Positions 44,015-54,687 of a stretch of DNA of 64,000 bases are shown here, in pieces (position 1 is the stretch's first letter; each line of letters starts with the position of its first letter). Both the position numbers and the translations under genes were made by a program. This DNA is from Allomyces macrogynus ATCC 38327 (lineage: Eukaryota > Blastocladiomycota > Blastocladiomycetes > Blastocladiales > Blastocladiaceae): NCBI GenBank assembly GCA_000151295.1, contig GG745347.1, positions 495,147-559,146 on the forward strand. Direction: 5' to 3'. A model generated the notes under the pieces. That model had not been told where the DNA came from. It saw nothing but the letters and a program-made list of their open reading frames with translations, and ran no database searches.

Positions 44015-46054
44015 GGGGCCGCGGGTGTGGGGTCCAAGACGTTCGATGGGGCAATCGGAAGCGCGGGGCCGATGGTGACCCTTGATCCAAATTACGGCGT
44101 GCTGGCCAGGACCTGGTCGCGCAAACGTGCTGCAAGCGGTGGGTCGGCGACGGACGTGGTTGAGAACAGGGGATCGATCCTGATGGAGGGAGAGAGAGGG
44201 AGAGAGGGAGAGGTGGGGCGACTGCCAAGCCGACTGATTCTTCCACGGCACCAAATGGTGTTCTTCCCGGACGAGACGACGGGCGACACGGACAGGACCG
44301 CGACGTCGATGACTTCTCCTGCGCGGCGGCGGGCGGCGGTGGCTGTGCGCAGGACGGGCAAAACGGCATTTGGTCGGCGATAGGTATCAACCAGCGCGCT
44401 CACGTCGCGATCTGCAGGGTTCGTTCATTCGTTTGCCAGGGGGAGAAATGAAGTGGGAGCAGTTGGAGCATGAGCCACGCGCTCCTCGAACAACGGACAC
44501 ACTGACACGCCTCGGCCAGTCGGAGAAATTACACCCACTGGAGCGCCTCCTTCAACCTCTTTTTGCTCCTTTTGCTAGTCGCGCGCAAAGAGTCGCATCT
44601 TCTGCTGCTTGCAGCGAAGAGTCACTTTTCCCTTCGCCCTACGGTTCCAAAATTATATCTGCACGCGCCAAACGCCTTGCCAAACGCAAGTGATAGCCGT
44701 TTGCGCCTGAACGGCCTTGCCCTGCGGGTGAATGCGCGCGCCACGTTGAAAAGTATGAATCGAAACGAGCCAGGCGCAAATCAACAGGGAATCAAACGCG
44801 AGCCAGTGCAACCATTGTGGGCCGAAAAAAAAAAACCCTTCATCAAAACAACACACGACACGTCGACAAGACGAGACGTTGGTTGCGGGATATCGTGCAT
44901 GCAACATAGGTTGGGCCACGGCGGCACGTCACGCAAATCTCATCACTCTGAAGCAGCGGCGCGTGCATGCGACCAGTTTTTCAGAGATCCTTCGACTGGC
45001 GCCGGTTGCAGCAGCAAACATGGCGCTGTTCCCCGCTCGACGGGGCGCCGTGCGAACGTGTCAAAAGGCGCTGGAGGGGGGAGAGAGCAACGTTGAACAG
45101 CTGGCGAAAACCGGCCCAGCCAAACGCCAAGTTCAGTCGCAAGACCTGGCCCAAAAGAAGGCGAAAGGCGAGCGAGGCATGGAGGAAAAAATGGCACGAG
45201 GGCAGTCCGGCTGGTGCAGGAAATCGGCACGGGTGCATCCGGAAAGGGCAAAAGCTACAAAATTGGCGCAGCGGCTTGGCAAGAGAAACGGCGTGTTTCA
45301 CCGAGAAAAGAACCAAAGCCTCGCAAAAACAAACTGAGATGCATCGCGTCTCCTCGGCTAAAATATGATGGCTGTCATTTGTGCGCGTCCCCTCGCCTGT
45401 CTCGCCAAGAGCGCAAAGAGCCAGACGACCACGCCGAAGTGGATCATGAAATGGGTGCGAATGGGTGCTGAAGTTGCTGTTGGTGCTGATCGTGGGTGGC
45501 CAGGCAAGGCCCAGCGTGGGCAGGAGACGACTCGGTCCGGCATCGTGTTGCACTGTCGTGCTGGTGACATGCAGCCACTGTGAGAACAGGGCTGGCTCGG
45601 CAACATAAGCATCAAGGCAAGGGTCTGCACGTGCCGCGTGGACTACAGAGGAGTTGCGGCAGACATTGGTCCACGTCACTCTCTCGCCGTGCTTTGGTCC
45701 TTCCCTTGCCTCTGTTCCCCGCCGCCTGCCTGCACAGCACACTCGTCTTTTTCCCCTCGTGGACAAGCGTGTCGAGGTGGACGGGGACAAGTCGCGGGTG
45801 TCGTCGACCACGACGGTGGCACGGTCAGTCTGAATTCAGCTCCTTGCGCCCGCGATGAGCGTTGACGAAAGCTCAAGGGCAACGGCGACGAAGACGACGA
45901 TGGAAGAGGACCCAAGAGGACATCTGCATGAAAATAATGAACAGGAGGACCCAGACCAAAACGCAACCCACGTCGAGGCACGGCAAAAACAAAAACGAGA
46001 CACAAACGAACGAACGAACGAATCTCAAACGCCAAAAGCAACCAAACGCGCTTC
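44015..46054. other. Long intergenic region, no gene seen
   Basis: 2 kb upstream of the Zn2Cys6 factor (-) and downstream of CCT5 (-). Frames up to about 276 codons on the minus strand (44981-45811) show no motif and have skewed composition. An AGAGGGAGAGA-type purine repeat lies at about 44189-44211, and an A run near 44825-44834. It may hold the factor's promoter. Confidence 0.4.
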
Positions 46055-48092
46055 TTACTGCTCATCGCCGCCGCTCACAATCACGTCGTCGATCTTGAGA
46101 ATCATCTTGACGAGCTGCGTCGCAAGCAGCAACTGCGCGCGCTTCGAGATGAGCGGGTCAAAGACATGCTGCTTCTTCATGTCCTGCTCGCCCGTGAGCA
46201 TGCAGTCGACACCGAGTCGCGGGTTCTTTTGCGTCGCCTGCGCGGCCTTGGCCGCCGCCAGCGTCTCAATCGGCGACAGACCCGAGTTCTCGGCGAGCGT
46301 GAGCGGCACGGCATCGAGCGCAGCAGCAAACCCGCGCATCGCATACTGCTCAATTGTCTTGACCTTGTCGGCGGCGGCGGACACGGCGAGCGAGCAGGCG
46401 ATCTCAGCCGACCCACCGCCGTAGACGACGCGGTTATCGCGGATCAGGTTGCGCACGACGCACATGGCGTCGTGCAACGACCGGCGCGCCTCGTCAATGA
46501 TCATTTTGTTCCCACCGCGCACGAGAATCGTGACGGCGCGCGAGTTGGCGCACTCTTCAATGACGAGCATGCGGTCCTTGGTCGTGCCGAACGCGACTTC
46601 GCGCACACTGCCGGCCTTGCCGAGCTTGGCCGCAGCCAGGTCCTCGAACCGCGGGACGATGCGGCCGTTGGTCGCGATGGCAATCAGTTCGATCTCGGGC
46701 CCGCCAACCCACCGGACAGCGGGAAGCTGGTTCTGCATGAGCAGGTGATTGGCCTCGTCGTCGAAGCCCCACTGGCAAATGACGAGGTTCGCCCCCGTGT
46801 CCTTAACGGCCTTGACCATATCGTTGAACTTGGTGCGCTCGTACTCTTGCAGCTTTTTGTACTCTTCGACCGAGGTGATGTCGAGCTTATGCTTGGTCTT
46901 GGGCTTGGGCGGCTCAAACGGGCACGTCAAAATCGCAATCTTGGCGTCCTTGATATGCTTGGGCATTTGCGGGTGCGACATGTCCTTGTCGACAATCACG
47001 CCCTTGACGAGCACCGTGTCGGCGAGCGACCCACCGACCTTGCCGTCGACCTTGATCAGCTCAAAGTCCACGTCTTTCCGGTCCAGGTCGGCCACGGCAA
47101 GCACAGCGTCGACGGCCATCTTGGCAAACTGCTCGTGGCACTTGGACACAATCTTTGACCCGAGCGACGTGTAGGCCGTCTTGTAGAGGTTCTCCACGTT
47201 GTTGCGGTCGAACGGGACCACGTCGGAAATGGCGTTGATCGTATCGAGCGCGACCGCGCACGCGCGCTCGAACCCGTCAGCGATGCGGATCGGGTGGATG
47301 CCGCGGTCGAGCAACAACTCGGCCTGCTCGAGGAGGGCACCAGCGAGGACTATGATTCGGAACCGGCACCGTCAGGAGCCGTTCACGCAACGCCGAGCAG
47401 ATCAGGACCACAACGTACCGACAACACCGGTCGTGCCATCGCCAATCTCGTCGTCCTGCGACTTGGACAGTTCCACGAGCAGCTTGGCAATCTGGTGCTC
47501 AACGTGCATCTCCGAGAGAATTGTGGCGCCGTCGTTGGTGATGGTCAGGTCGCCGTCGGGCGAGACAAGGATCTTGTCGAGCCCGCGCGGGCCGAGCGAG
47601 GTCTTGACAATGTTGGTCACGGCCTTGGCAGCGAGAATGTGCGCCTAGCGGACCCACGAAACGTCAGATGCGTGCTGACGCGGTGAGACAGCGAGGAGCG
47701 AAAGTACTTTCTGCGCGTCAATACCCTTGAGCCGCGACTGGCTGCCCTGCTCGCGGACAATGATGAACGGACGGCCGTACTCGTCCATGGCGTAGACCGC
47801 CTGGTGCTGGGGCTAGAGGAGGGGCGCGGCGTTCCCAGGGACGGTGGTCAGCACATTCGTCCGAGTGGAGCGTTGACATGGGGTCGGAGCGGGGCCCATG
47901 ACGACGCGAGAGAAAAAGCGCCGTAAACGCGGGGCCGGGACGCGCGCGCCGTGTCGTGGCGTGAAGAGGCCGTGATACGGCGCGAATTCGCGTTTCCCGC
48001 GACACGGCGCGTGATCTTGCGCGACGGCACTCGTCCTGGGCCAGAGATCACGAGCTTGAGCAGCGTGAGCGGATGCGAACCTTGCCGGCCAT
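46055..48092 (-). CDS. CCT5: Chaperonin CCT/TRiC subunit epsilon
   Basis: ATP-dependent cytosolic chaperonin ring subunit that folds actin, tubulin and others. Exons 48081-48092, 47708-47812, 47419-47644 and 46055-47349 total 546 codons (545 residues). The first exon is only ATG GCC GGC AAG, before a 268-nt intron. Typical segments are [70 protein letters not shown] and [19 protein letters not shown]. The epsilon-specific stretch is [20 protein letters not shown], then [14 protein letters not shown] and [19 protein letters not shown]. The ATP motif GDGTTG and the catalytic Asp are present. It is divergent from LETM1 across about 700 bases. Identity secure; only the mini first exon is inferred. 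Confidence 0.96.
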
Positions 48093-48800
48093 GATGGTTG
48101 GTGGTCTCTTGGTGTTCGGGGTCGGTGGTCGTGCAGAAGAAGGCGGGTGAAGCACGCGCGGCGCCGGTTCAGCAGGGGGGGGGGGGGGGGTCGAATGAGC
48201 GGTTGCAGCGAGTCGTTGAACAGCGCGGGGAGCGTGCAGGTAAGACGACGACAGCGACGACGGCGACGACGACTTGAAGCAGGCGGCGACGAGGTGACCG
48301 TGAGCAGTGGTGGCGAACTGCTGCAGCTGCTGTGATCAGCGAGCGCGACGACGCTAAGTCGCAGTGGTTGAAGGGCCACGAACATGCTGCTGGGCGCGGT
48401 CTGCGTCACGCCTCGCGGAAAGATGTGGCAGCATCACGATCACGTTCTGCAGACAGCTCTGACAGGCAATGTCACCGCACGCGTCTTGGAGAACAAAGGC
48501 TTGCAGAGCCCAAACGGCAACGCCAGCACGAACGCGACGGCGGCCACCACGCGCTGATCACCTCGCGCGCACGGCACGGCACTGCCCGACGCGCACTTCA
48601 CGGCAATCCACGCCGACGACCTCGACTGCTGCACCAGCTCGCGCGCGACCAGCACGACCAAGACCGCCAGCACACCCTCGGAAAAAGAGTTGTCGACGCA
48701 CCAAGCGCTCACGGCTGCCCCCGCTCGACGGCCTGCAGTTGCACCCTCGCCAGTTGCACCCTCGCCGTTGAGTCGCTTCCAAAATCACCAGCAGCCTCTC
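48093..48800. promoter_or_regulatory. Divergent promoter region CCT5 / LETM1 with G16 run
   Basis: 708 bases between the two start codons. A 16-nt G run lies at 48175-48190, about 85 bases upstream of the CCT5 start. No intact gene seen in between. Confidence 0.45.
48175..48190. repeat. 16-nt G run in the CCT5/LETM1 promoter region
   Basis: Uninterrupted G16 following CAGCA. Third run of exactly this length in the window. Confidence 0.8.
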
Positions 48801-51593
48801 ATGCACGCCGTACTCATGCTCGGAACCCGTCTTGCTCGCTGCGGCGCCGCAGCAGCGGCATGGAGGAGGACGGGTCGGATCCGTGCTGCGCCACGTACGG
48901 CCCTGCACGCAGTCCCGGAAGCACTTGCCGCGGCGCGGACGAGAAAATCAGCTCCGATACTAGCCCACAAGTGCTCGCTGCCCGTGGCGGCTTCGCTACG
49001 GACCGCGTCGCCGTGCGGCTGGCCACTCTCGCTGGCCGATTCGAGCACCGCGGGCTTGTCCACGAGGTCGAGCTGCACATCGGCGCGTTTCCCGCGGTGG
49101 AACAGCTCGATACCGCGCGTGGCGGGCCGAGTCGTCTGGAATGCTGCAGCTCGTGGATCATTGCCCTGGCGTGAGGGCCGTGCGTTCTCGACGTCGATGG
49201 TTGGCAATGTGCGCACAATGGAAATGAGCAAAGAGGAGAGCGTGGTTGCGGTGCCCATCAGTTCTCTGATCCTCCATTATATACGCCGCGTTTAGGACGA
49301 ACGGCAGGTGCTGTCGGATGCGCACGACCCGACCAAGACGGCACCAACCGCTCCCATTTCGACCACCCGCGGCGGGGACGATTCAGCCCGTGCCCAGGCC
49401 TCTTCCGCACCAGATCCACGCTCTCCACCCTCACCAGCATCGCGCAAGCCGCTACTGCGCCGCCTGCGCGAAGACACGTGGCCGCACATCTGCGCCGAGC
49501 TCGCGCACTACAAGACGGGCACGCAGCTCTTCGCCTACGAGGCTAAAGTGAGCTCGCGGTACCTTGCCAAGCTCGTGCGCGGCCACGCGCTGTCGCGGCG
49601 CGAGTACCGCCAGCTACGGCGCACCGTCTCGGACCTGTTCCGGCTCGTGCCGTTCCTGATCATTCTGGTGATCCCGTTTGCCGAGTTGACGCTGCCCGTC
49701 CTGCTCCGCGTCTTCCCGACCATGCTGCCGTCAACGTTTGAGAAATCTGGCGACTACGAAGAGCGGAAACGCCGGTTGTTGCAGGTGCGGCTCGGGCTCG
49801 CGCAGTTCTTGCAGGAGACGGTCGCCGAAATGGCCGTCGACAATGCCGGCAACAACAAGCACGCCGTCGCCGCGTTCACCGACTTCTTCAAGGACCTGCG
49901 TTCCACGGGCCGCGCGCCCGATACCGCCGCCCTGCTTGCGGTCGCGCGGCAATTCGAGGACGAGCTCACGCTCGAAAACCTGTCGCGCCCACAGCTCGTG
50001 TCGATGTGCCGGTATATGGCGCTGCGTGCCGTCGGTACCGACGCCTGGCTGCGATATCAGCTGCGCGCGCACATGCGGCACCTGCATACAGACGACCAGA
50101 TGATCTACTTCGAGGGGGTCGACGCCCTCACGATCCCGGAACTGCAGCGCGCGTGTGCCGAGCGTGGGATCAAGCACCTCGGCGTGTCCCCCGCGCGCCT
50201 GCGGTTCGACTTGCAGCAGTGGCTCGACCTGCACCTCGTCCACCACGTGCCGTCGACTCTGCTCCTTCTGTCGCGCGCGTTCATGCTAACGGATCGCGCG
50301 ATGCCGCCACCGGGTGAGTCGAGTCTCGCGACGGCGGCCGACGCGTTGCAGGCGACGCTGCAGGCATTGCCGGAGGGCGTCATTTCCGAGGCGCAGGTGC
50401 AGCTCGCCGACCGGTCCAAGTCGTACAAGGAACGGCTCGACGCGCTGCGGCACCAGGAGGACGTGATTGCCGAGGAACTCGCCAAGGAACGCGTCGTCCT
50501 CGAGGCCGCGCGGAGGCACAAGGAGCGGCTGGCTGCTGATGCCGCCGCGGCGGCAGCGTCAGCGGCTGCGGCGCTCACGGCAGCGGCTGCCGCGGCGGCG
50601 GCGGTGCCGCTGTCGGATACGGACCGCGCGTCGACGACCGTCACCGTACCCACTAGAGACGGCGCCGAGGGCCAGCTGACGCTCGAGCAGATCAAGGACC
50701 TGTCCGAGGCCGTCAAGAGACTCATGTCCTCATCGTCTTCGTCGCCCACAACGACCGGTGTGAGTGCTGAGCGGCGCGCGCTCGAGCACCTCATGGAAAC
50801 GCGCGCGGCCGACCTGATGCAGTACGACATGGACGAGTCTGCCAAACGGGCGCTCGCCGCCGCCGCCGAGGCCGCAGGGGCTGCAGGTGGGGCCGCTGTT
50901 GCCGTCGCGACCGCTGAGCAGAACGTGGCCGACGCCGAGGCGCGGCGCCAGGCCGCGGCCAGCGCGACGGCTGCGGCAGACGCGGCCGTGTCTGCAGCGA
51001 CGGCCGCGGGAGTTGAGCCGGACCATGTCATGGACACGGCAGCCGCCCGGCTCGAGGCGCAGGTCGACCGGCTGCTCGCCAAGATTTCGCGCGAGCTGGA
51101 CGCGTACGATTCGCGTGTGGGCGCGCGGTTTGGCCACAAGGACGTGCGCGGGCAGATTGCGGTGGTTGATTTAGAGCGTGCGCTGCGCACGATTCGGAAC
51201 CGGACGATTGAGGACGAGGAGGTACAGGCGATTGTCGCGCGGCTGGATCGGGATCGGGATGGGATGGTCGCGCTGTCGGAGTTGGCGGCGCTCGAGCGGG
51301 CGGCCGCGTGCGAGGCGCGCGGCGGAGAGGAGCTCGCGGTCGAGCAACGGGTGGAGAACGCGGCGCGGATCGTGAGTTTGCCGATGACCGCATCGACATG
51401 TCCTGCTCCGGCCCACCTTCCCCCAACAACAGCGGGCTCGCCCAGTTCTTTGACGTTCAAGTCAAGCCAACCATCCGACGACCGGTATCGCTCGACTGCT
51501 GCCGATATTCCAGATCATGTCGCTGTGCCAGTATCCCTGATCCATCCCCATTTTCCGTCCAGGCAAGGCGTCGTGTCTTGCCCAGTCCCCTGA
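48801..51593 (+). CDS. LETM1: LETM1/Mdm38 mitochondrial inner-membrane protein with EF-hand
   Basis: Inner-membrane protein needed for mitochondrial K+/H+ (or Ca2+/H+) exchange and translation-coupled assembly. Exons 48801-49250 and 49296-51593, joined by a 45-nt intron, total 916 codons (915 residues). Exon 1 is an Arg/Ala/Ser-rich presequence (LGTRLARCGAAAAAWRRTGR, later REGRAFSTSMVGN). The LETM1 core has WPHICAELAHYKTGTQLFAY, RYLAKLVRGHALSRREYRQL, the membrane segment RLVPFLIILVIPFAELTLPV and FPTMLPSTFE. The ribosome-binding-like domain includes LENLSRPQLVSMCRYMAL. Coiled coils and long alanine runs follow, then one canonical EF-hand (RLDRDRDGMVALSEL) near residue 800. The last about 80 residues (after RIVSLP) are unlike the family and may be read-through of an unplaced intron. 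Confidence 0.92.
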
Positions 51594-51816
51594 TGTGAAG
51601 CTGGACGGTTGGCTTCCAATGAGCCGAGATTCAGTTCTAAAATGGAGCCCTTTGTTTCCAGACGTGTCGTGTTTTGTATTGGTAATAGTGGTGTACTGTG
51701 CATGTTTAACTTCAAGATTGTCAGGACTGGCGAGCTTAGAAGAAGGAAAAGGGGCAAAGAAGCGAACGTGCACACGACGCTCAACAAAAAAACATGACTG
51801 CTCTTCAGCATATTTT

Positions 51817-51864
51817 GCCAGCACCCAGACTTGAACTGGGGATCTCGAGTTTGAGACTCGAAGG
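51817..51864 (-). tRNA. tRNA 3' half (truncated)
   Basis: On the minus strand a perfect T-arm (CCCAG TTCAAGT CTGGG, 51824-51840), the acceptor 3' strand TGCTGGC (51817-51823) and, after a 4-nt variable loop, a stem TCGAG/CTCGA enclosing TCTCAAA (51845-51861). The matching acceptor 5' strand (GCCAGCA) and D-arm are absent: upstream sequence runs straight into the LRR pseudogene. The loop lacks T at position 33, so the anticodon cannot be assigned. It is probably a non-functional tRNA fragment. Confidence 0.6.
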
Positions 51865-51865
51865 A

Positions 51866-53562
51866 TTACAGACCGCAAGGATTGCGGATTCGCGAGGGAG
51901 TACACGTCAGTGGAGATAGACTTGAGCCTACTGCGCCTGCAGTGTCCAGCTCCTGACCCACAACAGCAAGTCGGCATAGTGTCTCTTGACATCTGGTTGC
52001 TTTGAGAAACAAGAAAACAAACCTTTGTTCGATTTCCCACCACTTGAGACGGCCGGAAATGCAAAAAGTAGCCATGGATGAGCTCCACGAAGGCCACTCC
52101 AAGTCGGTCACAAGCTGGTTGAAAACGTCAGGCAAGAACTGGTTGGCTAGGATGAGGCATAGTCCCAACCCAGCATGTGCCATCAACGTGCCAGTGCACA
52201 ACGTTCTCCGAGATATCGAGCACGCGCAGCATTGTTGGGAATGGCATGATGAGCGTATGAAACTTGTTACTCGCGAGATTGAGCAGTTCGGCGGGAAGTG
52301 CGGCATATAGGAACTTGAAATCAGCGTGGTCAGGTCGTTCTGGGTGAGATCCAGCTTCGTGACGTTTACTGGAAACGCCCAGGGCGCGTTCGTGAATCGC
52401 GAAACCACGCGGCTCGGGAGGCACCGCGAAAGTGAAAGTGACGTGAGCGTCAATGGTAACTGGTATGGGTCACGATATGACTGCACGAATTGGACAGGGC
52501 GCGAACATATCATGGAGCTGATGTTCTCCAACTCGTCACCGCTACCCGATACATGCAGTTCCACAAGCGTTAGCGACACGAGAAAATCAATTAGACACTT
52601 GACAATCACACCCATACTTGACAACAGCAGCTCATTGCGTCCGGCTTGGGGCGGGGAACCAGGACAAGATGCAAGCAACATGCTGGTCGACAACCCCATC
52701 TCCCGAAAATAGCTCGTTCCAATCATGGATCGAAACTTCGAGGTCCTCGACATCAATGAGCCGAGAGTGCAGGCTCGTGTTTATGTCCACATTGGCAAGT
52801 GTCCCAGGACAAACACCCACTTCGAGCGACCGCAGTGGTCGCTCGCCTTGATGGCTCCGCGCAATCGCCTGCGTCATATGTGCAGCCATGACGAACGGCA
52901 CATCGTCAACTCGGATTAAATCATGATGAAGCTGCGACTTGTGGAGACATCCCAGTGCGTGCACAAATACCAACGTACTGTGCGTTCCGTAGTCGTCAGG
53001 CAGCTCAATGACATCCCCGTGGTCGTTTTTCAACTTGAGGACCGACAGCAATGGCGGCAAGTGTTCAAACCGGAGCATCCAGGTCTGGTCGTTTTCGACA
53101 AACGAAACGCTCAATTCCAAGTGACGCAAGCCCACTGGAAATCACGTCCTCGAAAAACAGTCTTGAAACATTCACGTTTCGAAGGTCGAGTTCCTCGAGT
53201 GCGGACGGATAACTGGGCCAGGCAACACCATGAAGATGGTTGTGATTATGCAGGAGACGATGACAAGCAGGTGGCATTGGAAGGCGAAAGTGCTGCGATT
53301 GTGCACATCGTGACGAATCTACGCAAGCGGAATCGGGAGCGAAGACCATGTGTGTGACATGGGAATACCGCCAGTATTGGTCAAGGTCTGGCCATGACCC
53401 CTCGGGGCAAAACGAGCCGCCACTTCCACTGTGGGTGCTCCACACAGTCGGCAGCAAAATGGCCCACCCATTGCACAGCAGCTTCCAAGGGTGCTTCCCA
53501 CGTATCAGACAACAGCATGCGGTGGATCTTCTTTGGCCGATGAATCGTGAAATCGGCTTCAT
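51866..53562 (-). pseudogene. Broken leucine-rich-repeat gene, copy E
   Basis: Minus-strand paralogue of copy C. Readable parts, 5' to 3': LEAAVQWVGHF near 53470; LPMPPACHRLL near 53260; ALEELDLRNVNVSRLFF; LRHLELSVSFVEN; LPPLLSVLKLKNDHGDVIEL; HSTLVFVHALGCLHKSQLHH; LTLTSLSLSRCLPSRVV; WAFPVNVTKLDLTQNDLTT; LNLASNKFHTLIMPFPTMLR; and a tail ending SPSRIRNPCGL at 51866. The pieces lie in different frames, with shifts near 53130, 52640-52700, 52310 and 52200. It stays open where copy C has its TGA. The 3' end touches a tRNA 3' half. The region 53.6-54.1 kb may contain more eroded 5' sequence of the same gene. Confidence 0.65.
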
Positions 53563-54687
53563 CGCATTGTGGTATTCGCTACACCGACTGTACTACCGCC
53601 ATAAAGAAAGTTGACGATGCAAGAGCCAAGTGGAGCGCCGTCGTGGTGCCATTGTCTTGAAGTAAGACCATCGTGGCCACTTCTCGACAGCGTCGTAGGG
53701 AATACGTTCAATTGGAGCCCGCTGCTGGTTGATGTTGAGAACGGAACTGTGGGTGGTCATTGCAACCATGGACGGGCTGAGCGTGCTGCGTTATAACTGC
53801 TGATGCTCGTGTTTGGTGCGCACACTGATCCTTGCAAGTCGAGGCACAAATCGTTGCAGGTAGTGGTGCTTGGCCGCGGGTTGTTGGCGCGAACGTGTCG
53901 GATCCAGCCGCCGGACACAGCAAACCAACGTTGGACGATGCCTCTGACGATGATTGGCCACCAACAGCTGCTGCGCTCACGGCTCAAGGTACAGTGCTGC
54001 ACCTTCGCCTTCCATAACATGTGCCGCCCAAGAGTCATCAAACGAGCATTCTCCATCGCGAGGCCTTGACATCATGGAGGCGATGTGGCCGCTCGATTGC
54101 GGTCGAGAAGCACGATGCACTCAAGGATGAACTGCCGGCCCGTTCAACAATGGAGCCTTGGCCGAAAATAGGCATGAGCCTCCGCCTGCACATGTGAGGG
54201 CCATGAGCCAGGCAAGAATAGCGCTTGAAGTGAAGCTTCCAGTATCATTTCGCCGTTGGAACGGGCCCCTAACGTCTCCAACACAGACTTGACCGATAGG
54301 TGTAGTAAGCTTGCATTCGCGTGATTGTGAGGATCATGGGCTGGGCAAGAGCATATTGCGCGTGGAGGATGCGCGTCGAGCGTCACTGTTGCCGTCAAAT
54401 GGTCGTTTGCAATCGCTCGCCACGCAGATATGTCTGGTCGACGACCAGGCGTACTGCTCCATCGTGCGACTTGGTTGCTGGGGATCATGACACTCTTGCA
54501 GCGTCTGGCTGCCGCCATGCTGAATTTCCCTGGAGCGTCGCTTGAAATTTGCAAGGATACTTCTTGTCCTGCTGTTGTCAATTCGACAACACAGAGAGAG
54601 GAGAAGCAGCCATTCATCCATTCATGTGCGCTAATAAAAGGCAAGACTCGACACAAACTACGTTGTGCACTTCACACCCGGCTCAGC
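53563..54687. other. Intergenic, possibly eroded 5' part of copy E
   Basis: Composition resembles the LRR pseudogene (lower GC, short broken frames on the minus strand), but no motif could be aligned with confidence. It also holds the 3' side of the ankyrin gene. Confidence 0.35.

Noticed and set aside
44981..45811. 276-codon minus-strand frame in the 2-kb spacer
   Set aside because: No recognisable domain, Cys/Leu-rich random-looking composition, and no splice-supported extension.
50105..51460. 451-codon minus-strand Ser/Ala-rich frame
   Set aside because: Antisense to LETM1; reverse reading of alanine-coding repeats.
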